Positions 1 to 8,417 of a stretch of 64,000 nt of DNA are shown one piece after another; within the stretch, counting starts at the first letter, position 1; each line of letters begins with the position of its first letter. The notes beneath the pieces are model-generated. The model saw only the letters and a list, made by a program, of their open reading frames with translations. It was not told the DNA's origin and searched no databases. Made by a program: the position numbers and the translations under genes. Origin of the DNA: Microbacterium sp. GTDB taxonomy: Bacteria; Actinomycetota; Actinomycetes; Actinomycetales; Microbacteriaceae. The DNA lies in NCBI RefSeq assembly GCF_031178445.1, contig NZ_JAPSIY010000005.1:1-64000 (forward strand). Reading direction: 5' to 3'.

Positions 1-1
1 C

Positions 2-604
2 GAGCCGCTCGTGCAGCCGGCTGAGCCGGCCGATGTCGATGTCGACGGCATCGTCCGTGGCATCCACCGCGTCGCTCAGGGCGAAGGCGAAGGTCCTCGC
101 ACCCAGCTGTTCGCCTCCGGCGTCGGCCTGCCGTGGGCGCTGGAGGCCCAGCAACTGCTCAAGAGCGATTGGGGCGTCGTGTCCGACGTGTGGTCGGTGA
201 CGTCGTGGAACGAACTGCGCCGCGACGGCCTCGCCGTCGACGAGCACAACTTCCTGCACCCGGACGAGGAGCCGCGCACGGCTTACCTCACGCAGAAGCT
301 GCAGGGAGCTGAAGGCCCCGTGATCGCGGTCAGCGACTACATGCACGCCGTGCAGGACCAGATCCGCCCCTGGGTGCCGCAGCCCTTCTACACACTCGGC
401 GCCGACAGCTACGGCTTCTCGGACACCCGCGCAGCGGCACGTCGGTTCTTCAAGATCGATGGGCCCTCCATCGTGGTCCGTGCCCTGCAGGCGCTCGCCG
501 ACGAGGGCAAGGTCGACCGTGCACTCGTGGGACAGGCCATCCAGAAGTACAGCCTGTTCGACGTGAACGCGGGCACCAGCGGAAACGCAGGCGGCGAGAG
601 CTGA
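2..604 (+). CDS. aceE: Pyruvate dehydrogenase E1 component, C-terminal part
   Basis: This is the last 200 residues of a homodimeric thiamine-diphosphate E1 subunit of the pyruvate dehydrogenase complex, which decarboxylates pyruvate and passes the acetyl group to E2. The reading frame is open to the window edge, so the start lies outside. The C-terminal transketolase-like domain is recognisable, including a serine- and glycine-rich segment ending GFSDTR and the following RRFFKID. The stop lies 4 nt before the next gene, which suggests that the fatty-acid regulator and genes downstream may receive read-through from aceE. That would couple acetyl-CoA supply to fatty-acid synthesis (inference). 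Confidence 0.93.
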   Translation, partial: EPLVQPAEPADVDVDGIVRGIHRVAQGEGEGPRTQLFASGVGLPWALEAQQLLKSDWGVVSDVWSVTSWNELRRDGLAVDEHNFLHPDEEPRTAYLTQKLQGAEGPVIAVSDYMHAVQDQIRPWVPQPFYTLGADSYGFSDTRAAARRFFKIDGPSIVVRALQALADEGKVDRALVGQAIQKYSLFDVNAGTSGNAGGES

Positions 605-608
605 TTCC

Positions 609-1823
609 GTGACCGGTTCCTCTCAGCCGGCCATGGACAAGGCCGCCACCCTCGCCTGGCTCCGCCGGATCTCCGGCGACATCGCCACGGTGACGATCAA
701 GCGGCTCGAAGACACCCTGCCCTGGTATGCCGACATGCCGCCGGCCCGACGTTCCGCCGTCGGGCTGGTGGCCCAGGCAGGCATAACCTCGTTCATCCAG
801 TGGTACGACGACCCCAACTCGACCCCGTGGATCGCCGCTGACATCTTCGCAGCCGCCCCGCGAGAGCTGCTGCGCAGCGTGAGCCTGCAGCAGACGCTGC
901 AGCTCATCCGCGTCACCGTCGCGGTGACCGAGGAGCGCGTCGCAGGCAAGGGCGAGCACCTGCGCGAGGCCATCCTGCTGTACTCGCGTGACGTGGCGTT
1001 CGCCGCGGCCGACGTCTACGCCAGGGCTGCGGAGGCACGCGGGCTGTGGGATGCGCGCCTCGAGGCGCTCGTGGTCGACTCCATCCTCACCGGCGAAGCC
1101 GACGAGGAGCTGCCCAGTCGGATCGCGGCTCTGGGGTGGCACGGGCACGGCGAGGTGAGCGTGATCGTCGGCACCACGCCCCCGCAGTTCGACGTCGACC
1201 AGGTGCGCCGCGCCGCCCGCAAGATGGCGGTCGATGTGCTGATCGGCGTGCAGGGCTCGCGGCTCGTTCTGGTGATCGGGCGTGCCAGGGTGCCTGGCAA
1301 GGAGAACGAGACGGACGATCTCCCGTTCGACGAGATCGCCGCACGATTGGAACCGTCGTTCGGCCCCGGGTACGTGGTGCTCGGGCCGCCCGTCGCAGCG
1401 CTCGTCGACGCGGGTCAGAGTGCGCGTGCCGCTCTCGCAGGCTTCGCCGTGGCGCGCGCGTGGCGAGGAGCCCCCCGTCCCGTCGAGGCGGACGACCTGC
1501 TGCCGGAGCGCGCCCTCGCAGGCGACGTGCTCGCGAAGCAGACGCTCATCGAGCGGATCTTCCGCCCGCTGCAGGCCCACTCACCCGATCTCGTGACCAC
1601 GCTGTGGAGCTACCTGGACAACGGCCGATCGCTCGAGGCGACCGCACGCGAACTGTTCGTGCACCCCAACACGGTGCGCTACCGGCTCAAGCGCGTCAGC
1701 GAGGTCATCGGCTGGGACGCCACGGGCCCTCGCGAGGCGCTCATCCTTCAGACGGCCCTGATCCTCGGATCGATCGGGTCGACAGAACCGGGTCGCCGTC
1801 GCGCACCTGCTCGCCGCCGCTGA
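609..1823 (+). CDS. fasR: PucR-family transcriptional activator of fatty-acid synthesis (FasR-like)
   Basis: The 404-residue protein ends in a PucR-type helix-turn-helix with the signature HPNTVRYRLKRV at about residues 352-363, preceded by a GGDEF-like/CdaR-type middle region. In Streptomyces a PucR-like FasR encoded directly before fabD activates the fabDHPF operon; position and fold here match that model. The GTG start is 4 nt after the aceE stop. The N-terminal domain may sense an acyl-CoA or malonyl-CoA signal, but nothing in the sequence shows the ligand. The family call is secure; the target is inferred from the neighbours. Confidence 0.88.
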   Translation: MTGSSQPAMDKAATLAWLRRISGDIATVTIKRLEDTLPWYADMPPARRSAVGLVAQAGITSFIQWYDDPNSTPWIAADIFAAAPRELLRSVSLQQTLQLIRVTVAVTEERVAGKGEHLREAILLYSRDVAFAAADVYARAAEARGLWDARLEALVVDSILTGEADEELPSRIAALGWHGHGEVSVIVGTTPPQFDVDQVRRAARKMAVDVLIGVQGSRLVLVIGRARVPGKENETDDLPFDEIAARLEPSFGPGYVVLGPPVAALVDAGQSARAALAGFAVARAWRGAPRPVEADDLLPERALAGDVLAKQTLIERIFRPLQAHSPDLVTTLWSYLDNGRSLEATARELFVHPNTVRYRLKRVSEVIGWDATGPREALILQTALILGSIGSTEPGRRRAPARRR

Positions 1824-1901
1824 GGGGCTCGCTGTACGCCACGCACAAGCGAACTCCGGATTCTTGTGATGGTTCATCCACCGCATCCGCCGAAACGTTG
1901 G

Positions 1902-1913
1902 CAGACTGGATGG
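1902..1913 (+). promoter_or_regulatory. Possible leaderless promoter of fabD
   Basis: CAGACT (1902-1907) lies 6 nt before the GTG start of fabD, the spacing seen at many other starts in this window, and no Shine-Dalgarno sequence precedes the GTG. The first base differs from TANNNT, so this is one of the weaker cases. Confidence 0.4.
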
Positions 1914-2834
1914 GTGATCGTCGTCGCCTGCCCAGGACAGGGCTCCCAGACCCCCGGTTTTCTCGAACCCTGGCTCGAGCTCGATGGAGTCGCCGAGCAG
2001 CTCGCCCGGTTCTCCGAGGCAGCCGAAGTGGACCTGATCGCGCACGGCACCCGATCGGACGCCGAGACGATCCGCGACACACGAATCGCGCAGCCGCTCA
2101 TCGTCGCCGCCTCGATCATCGCCACGAAGCAACTGACCCAGCGCGCGCAGCGACGTGCGGATGGGATCGCCGGCCACTCCGTCGGCGAACTCGCCGCCCT
2201 CGACGGTGCCGGTGTGATCGGCTCCGAGGATGCCATGCGACTCGTCGGGATCCGGGGTCGCGCAATGGCGGAGGCCGCAGCACGGACGCCCACCGGCATG
2301 AGCGCCGTGCTGGGCGGGGACGCCGACGAGGTGATCACCCTGCTGGAGGAGCTCGAGCTGACCCCGGCGAACTATAACGTGGCGGGACAGATCGTCGCCG
2401 CCGGTGAGCTGCCCGCGCTGGCGCAGCTGGCCGAGCGCGCGCCGCGAGGCGTACGGGTCATGCCGCTGCAGGTGGCCGGTGCCTTCCATACCTCGCACAT
2501 GGCCCCTGCGGTCGACACGCTGCGCGCCGCCGTCGCCCAGACGACGGCGAGCGACCCGTCGATCACGCTCTGGTCGAACCGCGACGGCGCTGTCGTCGCG
2601 GACGGTGCCGACGCGCTGCATCGGATCGTCACCCAGGTGTCGTCGCCGGTCCGGTGGGACCTGTGCATGGAGTCGTTCGCCGAAGCAGGCATCGCCGGGT
2701 TCATCGAGGTCGCTCCCGCAGGTGCCCTCGTCGGCATGGCCAAGCGCGGCCTGCGGGGCGTTCCGAACGTCGCTGTGAAGACTCCTGAAGACCTCGATGC
2801 GGCCGTCGCGCTGCTGAACGGAGAAGCCGCATGA
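1914..2834 (+). CDS. fabD: Malonyl-CoA:ACP transacylase
   Basis: FabD moves malonyl groups from CoA to acyl carrier protein, the entry step of type II fatty-acid elongation in the cytoplasm. The product is 306 residues from the GTG at 1914, which begins VIVVACPGQGSQ; an in-frame start 48 bases upstream would add an unusual proline-rich extension and is rejected. The nucleophile is Ser89 in GHSVGE, and the oxyanion motif GQGSQ is at residues 8-12. The stop overlaps the fabH start by 4 nt (ATGA), so the two genes are translationally coupled. Confidence 0.95.
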   Translation: MIVVACPGQGSQTPGFLEPWLELDGVAEQLARFSEAAEVDLIAHGTRSDAETIRDTRIAQPLIVAASIIATKQLTQRAQRRADGIAGHSVGELAALDGAGVIGSEDAMRLVGIRGRAMAEAAARTPTGMSAVLGGDADEVITLLEELELTPANYNVAGQIVAAGELPALAQLAERAPRGVRVMPLQVAGAFHTSHMAPAVDTLRAAVAQTTASDPSITLWSNRDGAVVADGADALHRIVTQVSSPVRWDLCMESFAEAGIAGFIEVAPAGALVGMAKRGLRGVPNVAVKTPEDLDAAVALLNGEAA

Positions 2835-3829
2835 CCGCGCTCAAGCAGGCCACGGGTCCCGCGTACACCCGCATCTACTCCGTCGGCGCCGCCAGGGGCG
2901 AGAACGCGATCCCCAACGACGACCTGGTCGGCCCCATCGACTCCAGCGACGAATGGATCCGCCAGCGCACTGGCATCATCACGCGCACCAGGGCCGTGCC
3001 GGAGACGACTGCGATCGAGCTCTCGACGGACGCCGCCGCCGAGGCCGTGCAGCGCTCGGGGATCGACCCGGCCGAGATCGACCTGGTGATCGTCGCAACG
3101 ATCAGCAACCCCAAGCAGACGCCCTCCGTCGCCGCCATCGTCGCCGACCGCATCGGAGCGAACCCGGCGGCCGCATACGACATGAACGCGGCGTGCGCCG
3201 GGTACGCGTACGCGGTCGCGCAGGCGGATGCCCTGATCCGCGCCGGCGCCGCGAAGTACGCCGTCGTCATCGGGGCCGAGAAGCTCTCCGACATCGTCGA
3301 CCCGACGGACCGCAGCATCTCGTTCCTGCTCGGAGACGGCGCCGGCGCCGTGGTGATCGGCCCTAGCGATACCCCGGGTATCTCCGCCACCGTGTGGGGC
3401 TCGGACGGCTCCAAGGCCGACCTCGTCGGCATGAACCACACGCTCACTGACTTCCGCGACGGCACGGCTCCCTGGCCCACCCTGCGACAGGAAGGCCCCC
3501 GTGTGTTCCGATGGGCGGTCTGGGAGATGGCGAAGGTGGCTCGTGAAGCACTCGACAGGGCCGGCATCGAGCCCTCCGATCTGGCCGCCTTCATCCCCCA
3601 CCAGGCCAATCTGCGCATCGTCGAGGAGTTCGCCAAGCAGCTGAAGCTGCCGGAGTCCTGCGTGATCGCCCGAGACATCGAGACGACGGGAAACACCTCG
3701 GCCGCCTCGATCCCCCTCGCCACACACCGCATCCTCGAGGAGCACCCCGAGCTCAGCGGCGGACTCGCCCTGCAGATCGGCTTCGGCGCCGGCCTCGTGT
3801 TCGGCGCGCAGGTGGTCGTGCTCCCCTGA
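2831..3829 (+). CDS. fabH: 3-oxoacyl-ACP synthase III
   Basis: FabH condenses an acyl-CoA primer with malonyl-ACP and so sets chain type; in actinobacteria it commonly prefers branched primers, giving iso and anteiso acids (family knowledge). The 332-residue protein has the complete triad: Cys122 in AACAGY, His257 in IPHQAN and Asn288 in TTGNTS. It sits between fabD and acpP in the expected order. A 59-nt gap after its stop carries a separate promoter-like element for acpP. Confidence 0.96.
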   Translation: MTALKQATGPAYTRIYSVGAARGENAIPNDDLVGPIDSSDEWIRQRTGIITRTRAVPETTAIELSTDAAAEAVQRSGIDPAEIDLVIVATISNPKQTPSVAAIVADRIGANPAAAYDMNAACAGYAYAVAQADALIRAGAAKYAVVIGAEKLSDIVDPTDRSISFLLGDGAGAVVIGPSDTPGISATVWGSDGSKADLVGMNHTLTDFRDGTAPWPTLRQEGPRVFRWAVWEMAKVAREALDRAGIEPSDLAAFIPHQANLRIVEEFAKQLKLPESCVIARDIETTGNTSAASIPLATHRILEEHPELSGGLALQIGFGAGLVFGAQVVVLP

Positions 3830-3847
3830 GCGCGCGCAGACCTTCCC

Positions 3848-3888
3848 TAGACTGTTCCCGGTAACCACCCCTAGAAAGAGGAAACACC
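3848..3888 (+). promoter_or_regulatory. Internal promoter and ribosome binding site of acpP
   Basis: TAGACT at 3848-3853 matches the TANNNT -10 pattern. It is followed about 20 nt later by AAAGAGGAAA, a good Shine-Dalgarno sequence before the acpP ATG. An extra promoter would fit the high demand for acyl carrier protein relative to the enzymes. The -35 element is not clear. Confidence 0.5.
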
Positions 3889-4137
3889 ATGGCTCTCACC
3901 AACGACGAGGTCCTCGCGGGCCTTGCTGAGCTGGTCACCGACGAGACCGGCATCGACGCATCCGAGGTTCAGATGGAGAAGTCGTTCACCGACGACCTCG
4001 ACATCGACTCGATCTCGATGATGACGATCGTCGTCAACGCCGAGGAGAAGTTCGGCGTGACCATTCCGGACGACGAGGTCAAGAACCTCAAGACGGTCGC
4101 CGACGCCGTCAACTTCATCGTCGCCGGCCAGGAGTAA
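3889..4137 (+). CDS. acpP: Acyl carrier protein
   Basis: This 82-residue acidic protein carries the growing acyl chain on a 4'-phosphopantetheine arm. The attachment serine is Ser41 in DIDSIS; the usual motif is DSL, so Ile replaces Leu after the serine, a common actinobacterial variant. Length and acidity are typical. It lies between fabH and fabF and is followed by a long, nearly perfect hairpin that could separate or stabilise its transcript. Confidence 0.97.
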   Translation: MALTNDEVLAGLAELVTDETGIDASEVQMEKSFTDDLDIDSISMMTIVVNAEEKFGVTIPDDEVKNLKTVADAVNFIVAGQE

Positions 4138-4145
4138 GACTCTGC

Positions 4146-4181
4146 GGATGCCACCCTCGCGGACCGCGAGGCGTGGCATCC
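4146..4181 (+). terminator. Strong hairpin between acpP and fabF
   Basis: A 9-bp outer stem (GGATGCCAC with GTGGCATCC) and an 8-bp inner stem (CCTCGCGG with CCGCGAGG) are separated by a single bulged base, and the apical loop is minimal. It lies 8 nt after the acpP stop and is followed by a pyrimidine-rich but not U-run tail. It may act as a partial terminator or as a 3' stabiliser that raises acpP over fabF. Confidence 0.7.
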
Positions 4182-4219
4182 TCCTTTGACTGATCCCTCA
4201 CATCCCGAAGGACCATCCC

Positions 4220-5458
4220 ATGACCAAGCGCATCGTCGTCACCGGCATCGGCGCCACCTCTGCCCTCGGCGGCACCGCTCCGGAGAACTGGACGAGCCTG
4301 CTGGCGGGCACGCCCGGAGCGCACACGCTCAGCCACGAGTGGATCGAGAAGTACCAGATCCCCGTGACCTTCGCGGCGGAGGCGTCCGTGCGCCCGGAGG
4401 AGGTGCTGCCCCGTCATGAGGCGAAGCGCCTCGACCCGTCGACGCAGTTCGCGCTGATCGCCGCACGCGAGGCGTGGGAGGATGCCGGGTCTCCCGAGGT
4501 CGCCCCCGAGCGCCTAGGCATCGACTGGGCCACCGGCATCGGCGGCGTCTGGACGCTGCTGGACGCCTGGGACACCCTTCGCGAGAAGGGACCTCGTCGC
4601 GTGATGCCGCTCACGGTGCCCATGCTGATGCCGAACGCCGGAGCGGGCAACCTGTCACTGCACTTCAACGCCAAGGCCTACGCTCGCACTGTCGTGAGCG
4701 CGTGCGCCTCGAGCACGGAGTCGATCGCCAATGCGTACGAGCACCTGCAGGACGGGCTCGCGGACGTCGTGATCGCCGGTGGCGCCGAGTCCGCGATCCA
4801 CCCGATCACGATGGCGGCTTTCGCCTCGGCGCAGGCGCTGTCGCGCCGCAACGACGACCCCGAGGGAGCGTCCCGCCCCGGCGCGATCGACCGTGACGGC
4901 TTCGTGATGGGCGAGGGCGGTGCCGCGCTCGTCCTCGAGACCGAGGAGCACGCCAAGGCGCGTGGCGCCAAGATCTACGCCTACCTGGTCGGTGGTGGCA
5001 TCACGGCGGATTCATACCACATCACCGGCAACGACCCCGAGGGCGCCGGCGCCGCACGCGCCGTCGAACTGGCGCTCGAGCAGGCGGGCGCGACCCCCGA
5101 CGAGGTGGCGCACATCAACGCGCACGCCACCTCGACGCCGGTCGGCGACCCCAACGAGTACGAGGCGCTCAAGCGCGTGTTCGGCGATCGCATCGACGAG
5201 ATCCCGGTCTCGGCCACGAAGGCCTCCACCGGTCATCTGCTCGGCGGCACCGGGGCCCTCGAAGCGGTCTTCACCGTGCTCGCGCTGCGCGACCGGGTGG
5301 CGCCGCCGACGATCAACATGACCGAGCCCGATCCTGCGGTGCCGTTCAAGCTGTCGGGCGAGACCCAGCCGCTGGGAGACGGGGAGCTGCTGGCCATCAG
5401 CAACTCGTTCGGCTTCGGCGGGCACAACGCAGTGGTGGCGTTCCGCAGCGCCGACTGA
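4220..5458 (+). CDS. fabF: Beta-ketoacyl-ACP synthase II
   Basis: FabF carries out the repeated condensation of acyl-ACP with malonyl-ACP. The 412-residue protein has the Cys-His-His triad of KASII enzymes: Cys162 in SACASS, His302 in NAHATSTP and His339 in STGHLLG. GAAGGA lies 7 nt before the ATG. It is the last gene of the fatty-acid operon, which lacks a reductase; a fabG-like gene lies far away at 51.0 kb. Confidence 0.96.
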   Translation: MTKRIVVTGIGATSALGGTAPENWTSLLAGTPGAHTLSHEWIEKYQIPVTFAAEASVRPEEVLPRHEAKRLDPSTQFALIAAREAWEDAGSPEVAPERLGIDWATGIGGVWTLLDAWDTLREKGPRRVMPLTVPMLMPNAGAGNLSLHFNAKAYARTVVSACASSTESIANAYEHLQDGLADVVIAGGAESAIHPITMAAFASAQALSRRNDDPEGASRPGAIDRDGFVMGEGGAALVLETEEHAKARGAKIYAYLVGGGITADSYHITGNDPEGAGAARAVELALEQAGATPDEVAHINAHATSTPVGDPNEYEALKRVFGDRIDEIPVSATKASTGHLLGGTGALEAVFTVLALRDRVAPPTINMTEPDPAVPFKLSGETQPLGDGELLAISNSFGFGGHNAVVAFRSAD

Positions 5459-5464
5459 GTGACC

Positions 5465-5504
5465 GCCGAGGCGGCCCCGGGAGTGATCCCGGGGCCGCCT
5501 CGGC
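5465..5504. terminator. Bidirectional terminator between fabF and the YczE-like gene
   Basis: A perfect 17-bp GC-rich stem (5465-5481 with 5488-5504) encloses a 6-nt loop, AGTGAT. It lies 6 nt after the fabF stop and 2 nt before the end of the converging gene, so it can stop transcription from both sides. Confidence 0.85.
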
Positions 5505-5506
5505 GT

Positions 5507-6163
5507 TCAGCGAGCGATGGTCGCGGCGGCGGATCTTGCGATGCTGCGGCGTGCGAAGACGGCGAGGAACCACCCGATCAGCGGGCCGACGCCGAAGGCG
5601 AAGAGAACGGTCCCGACACCGACCGGCCCGCCGAGCACGAAGCCGATGAGCAGCACGCCTCCTTCGATGAGGGTGCGCACCTGCCACACCGGGCGGCCGG
5701 TGCGGCGCACCAGACCGGTCATCAGGCCGTCCCGTGGACCTGGCCCCAGGTCGGCCGAGATGTACAGGCCGGTCGCGAACGCCAGCAGGATGAGCCCGGC
5801 GACGAAAAGGGGCACGCCCACCCACGCCGAGGCGGCAGGAGGCACGATCATTAGCGTGATGTCGGCCGCGGGGCCGATGACCACCGCGTTCAGCAGCGTG
5901 CCCACTCCGACGCGCTGCCGCAGCGGGATCCACAGCAGCAGCACGACACCCGCGATCAGGCAGGTGAGGACGCCGAATCCCAGCCCCGTGCGGCCAGCGA
6001 GACCGACCGAGAGCACATCCCACGGCGCAACACCGATGTCGGCGCGGACCATCAGCGCGATCGCCGCACCGTAGAGGACCAGCCCGCACAGCAGCTGCAC
6101 GACGCGTTCGACGAGTTCTCGTCGACTGGTGGCGGCGATGGGAAGGAGGATCGACCGGAGCAT
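5507..6163 (-). CDS. YczE/YyaS/YitT-family integral membrane protein
   Basis: The 218-residue protein has five or six hydrophobic segments, with the motifs RADIGVAPWDVLSVGLA (about residues 40-56) and ADLGPGPRDGLMTGL (second half). These two related motifs are the internal repeat typical of the YczE/YitT family. Its biochemical role is unknown; transport or sensing is possible. It is transcribed divergently from a MocR regulator, an arrangement described for the YczR/YczE pair in other bacteria, so it is the likely target of that regulator. Confidence 0.8.
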   Translation of the reverse strand: MLRSILLPIAATSRRELVERVVQLLCGLVLYGAAIALMVRADIGVAPWDVLSVGLAGRTGLGFGVLTCLIAGVVLLLWIPLRQRVGVGTLLNAVVIGPAADITLMIVPPAASAWVGVPLFVAGLILLAFATGLYISADLGPGPRDGLMTGLVRRTGRPVWQVRTLIEGGVLLIGFVLGGPVGVGTVLFAFGVGPLIGWFLAVFARRSIARSAAATIAR

Positions 6164-6196
6164 GAACCCATGCTGTCGCCGCTCGGATGCCGCGGA

Positions 6197-6226
6197 AGCA
6201 GACCACTGCCCGCGAAGTGGTCTGCT
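6197..6226. promoter_or_regulatory. Perfect inverted repeat, candidate YczR operator
   Basis: AGCAGACCACT (6197-6207) and AGTGGTCTGCT (6216-6226) form a perfect 11-bp inverted repeat with an 8-nt spacer. It lies in the 95-bp region between the divergent membrane protein and MocR gene. The right arm reaches the expected -35 region of the regulator gene, consistent with autoregulation. Confidence 0.7.
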
Positions 6227-6246
6227 TATGCGAGGCCAATCTGCGG

Positions 6247-6258
6247 CATACTTGAGTC
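6247..6258 (+). promoter_or_regulatory. Probable leaderless promoter of the MocR gene
   Basis: CATACT (6247-6252) lies 6 nt before the ATG, so transcription would begin at or next to the start codon. No Shine-Dalgarno sequence is present. Confidence 0.5.
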
Positions 6259-7662
6259 ATGTCCTCCCGTCTCGTGCAGCAGCTGGGCGCGCAGAACGCC
6301 GCCGGCGCGACCGCCGCCGCGCTCGCCGGACAGATCGAGGCGCTCATCCTGGACGGCAGGCTGACCATCGGTGAGCGTCTGCCGAGTGAGCGAGCCCTCG
6401 CGTTCGAACTGCGCAGATCCCGCTCCACTGTGACGCGGGCCTACGATCTGCTCGCCGAAGACGGGTACGTCACCAGGGTGCAGGGAGGCGGCACCAGAGT
6501 GGCACTCCCCCACGCTCAGGTCTCGACAGCGCCTCCCGAGACAGCCGACGCGATCGACCTGTCGATCGCGTCGATGGACTCGACGCCAGGGCTTTACGAC
6601 GCGACGGTGCGCTCTCTGCCGCGGCTGGCCGCCATGCGCGGGACGAGCGGCTACTCCCTTCAGGGCCTGCCTGAGCTGAGGGATGCGCTCGCACAGCGGT
6701 TCTCGCAGCGCGGCGCGCCGACGTCACCCGAAGAGATCATCGTCACCTCGGGGGCGCTGAACGGCATGAACCTGATCCTGGCGACCATCGGCCGGCGCGG
6801 CGAGCGAGCATTGGTCGAGCAGCCGACGTTCCCGCATGCGCTCGAAGCCCTGCGCCGTCATGGATATCGGATGCTGCCGACGCCCGTCGACACCGACGGG
6901 TGGGACGCGCAGCATCTGATGGAGCTGCTGCTGACCGGGCGCCCGCACATCGGCTACCTCATCCCGGACTTCCACAACCCGACGGGCGCCTCGCTGCCGG
7001 ATGACGTGCGGGCCCGCATCGCGGCCACGGCCCGCAGCGCGGGGACCCACCTCATCGTCGATGAGACGACGGCCGAGCTGGACATCGACCGCGGATGGTC
7101 TCCGACACCCATGGCTGCGCACGGTCCGCACGTCCTCACGATCGGCTCCATGTCGAAGATCGCCTGGGGCGGCATGCGCCTCGGCTGGATCCGCGCGGAT
7201 CGTGCGTTGATCGCCAGACTGCTCGCGGTGCGGCCCTCGTTCGAGCTCGGCACGGCGCTGCTGGAGCAGTGCATCGCGGTCGAGCTGCTTGCCGACATGC
7301 CGGTTCTCACCGCCCACGTCGCTCAGCGTCTGCGCGCGGGACGCGAAGCGGTGGCCGGCGCGTTGACCGGTTTCGACGGACTGCGGATGGCTCCGACTCC
7401 CGGCGGCCTCTCCGCGTGGATCGACCTCGGCGCCCCGATGTCGACCCGTCTGTCGCTCGCCGCGCGCGAGCATGGACTCGTGCTGCCTCCCGGTCCGCGT
7501 TTCGCCACCGGCGGCGTACTGGAGCGACGGGTGCGGATCCCGATCACGATGCCACCGGACCGTACAGCCGAGGCGATGCGGCGGCTGCGTCTGGCGTGGG
7601 AGGACCTGCGCGGCGGCACCGAGCCGGACTCCAGGGCACTTGTCAGGGCGGCCGTGATCTGA
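6259..7662 (+). CDS. yczR: MocR-type GntR/aminotransferase-like regulator (YczR-like)
   Basis: The 467-residue protein joins an N-terminal GntR winged helix (about residues 20-85, including GERLPSERALA and [18 protein letters not shown]) to a fold-type I aminotransferase-like domain. The pyridoxal-phosphate lysine is predicted as Lys300 in SMSKIAWGG. MocR proteins usually sense a B6 vitamer or amino compound and do not act as enzymes. The divergent YczE-like gene and the perfect dyad between them suggest that this pair forms its own small regulon. The family is certain; the effector is unknown. Confidence 0.88.
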   Translation: MSSRLVQQLGAQNAAGATAAALAGQIEALILDGRLTIGERLPSERALAFELRRSRSTVTRAYDLLAEDGYVTRVQGGGTRVALPHAQVSTAPPETADAIDLSIASMDSTPGLYDATVRSLPRLAAMRGTSGYSLQGLPELRDALAQRFSQRGAPTSPEEIIVTSGALNGMNLILATIGRRGERALVEQPTFPHALEALRRHGYRMLPTPVDTDGWDAQHLMELLLTGRPHIGYLIPDFHNPTGASLPDDVRARIAATARSAGTHLIVDETTAELDIDRGWSPTPMAAHGPHVLTIGSMSKIAWGGMRLGWIRADRALIARLLAVRPSFELGTALLEQCIAVELLADMPVLTAHVAQRLRAGREAVAGALTGFDGLRMAPTPGGLSAWIDLGAPMSTRLSLAAREHGLVLPPGPRFATGGVLERRVRIPITMPPDRTAEAMRRLRLAWEDLRGGTEPDSRALVRAAVI

Positions 7663-7672
7663 GCCTGCACAA

Positions 7673-7705
7673 CGAAGCCCCCTGCTTCCCCGGCAGGGGG
7701 CTTCG
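7673..7705 (+). terminator. Terminator after the MocR gene
   Basis: A 13-bp stem (CGAAGCCCCCTGC with GCAGGGGGCTTCG) has a 7-nt loop and begins 11 nt after the stop. A second 8-bp dyad (7737-7744 with 7754-7761) follows before the converging DUF3145 gene. The 158-bp gap holds nothing else I can recognise. Confidence 0.8.
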
Positions 7706-7820
7706 GTCATGTGCGGAGGATTCGGTTTCCCGGAACCCGGGAGCTGGTCACCGGCTCCCGGTACTCGCGCCTCCTCCGCAGATCTCGTGTGTGCGTCGCG
7801 CCACCTTCGGCGGCAGTCGC

Positions 7821-8324
7821 TCATCCCACCTTGTGCAGCCAGACGACGTGCGCGTCATCGCCGGCGTGGCGGAAGGGCTCCAGCTCCTCGTCCCACGCCG
7901 AGCCGAGGGCGACGTCCAGCTCGCGCTGCAGTTCGACCGCGCTGCCCGCGGCGATCTCCATGGCGTAGCGGATGCGGTCCTCGCCGATCACGATGTTTCC
8001 GGCCGCATCCGTCTGGGCGTAGTGGATCCCCAGCCCGGGCGTGTGAAGCCATCGACCGCCATCGCTGCGCGGCGTGGGGTCCTCAGAGACCTCGAAGCGC
8101 AGATGCTCCCACCCGCGGATGGCCGTCGCCAGCGCAGCGCCGGTGCCCACCGGACCGTCCCAGTAGAACTCCGCGCGTCGTGTGCCCTGTTGTACAGGCT
8201 GGTCGGTCCAGTCGAAACTGACGGCACGACCGATAGCGCGTCCCACCGCCCATTCGAGGTGCGGGCAGAGCGCGCGTGGCGCCGAGTGGATGAATACCAC
8301 TCCGCGTGCGTATCCCGTCGCCAT
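7821..8324 (-). CDS. DUF3145-family protein
   Basis: This is a 167-residue soluble protein of a family confined, as far as I know, to actinobacteria and usually present as one copy. It begins MATGYARGVVFIHSAPRALC and has conserved Trp-rich segments such as FDWTDQP and GWEHLRFEVSED. There is no signal peptide, membrane segment or catalytic motif. CGGAGAGATC before the ATG gives a normal Shine-Dalgarno sequence. The leader contains three stacked inverted repeats. The function is unknown; the family call rests on overall sequence recognition. Confidence 0.8.
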   Translation of the reverse strand: MATGYARGVVFIHSAPRALCPHLEWAVGRAIGRAVSFDWTDQPVQQGTRRAEFYWDGPVGTGAALATAIRGWEHLRFEVSEDPTPRSDGGRWLHTPGLGIHYAQTDAAGNIVIGEDRIRYAMEIAAGSAVELQRELDVALGSAWDEELEPFRHAGDDAHVVWLHKVG

Positions 8325-8338
8325 GATCTCTCCGTTTC

Positions 8339-8367
8339 ATCAGGTACGTCTTCCCCTACGACCTGAT
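8339..8367 (-). promoter_or_regulatory. Leader hairpin before the DUF3145 gene
   Basis: ATCAGGT (8339-8345) pairs with ACCTGAT (8361-8367), extended by an inner CGT/ACG after one bulge. It lies directly upstream of the ribosome binding site in the mRNA leader and may influence translation. Confidence 0.4.
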
Positions 8368-8417
8368 CCGAAGATGCGGCGAACTATGCGGTTATACGGC
8401 GATTATCGCCCAGATCC

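Noticed and set aside
450..1580. Long minus-strand open frame (376 codons) opposite fasR
   Set aside because: High GC creates open antisense frames; no family features, and it overlaps a clear gene on the other strand.
2372..3868. Minus-strand open frame of 498 codons opposite fabD and fabH
   Set aside because: Low-complexity Gly/Asp/Arg composition with no domain; shadow of two certain genes.
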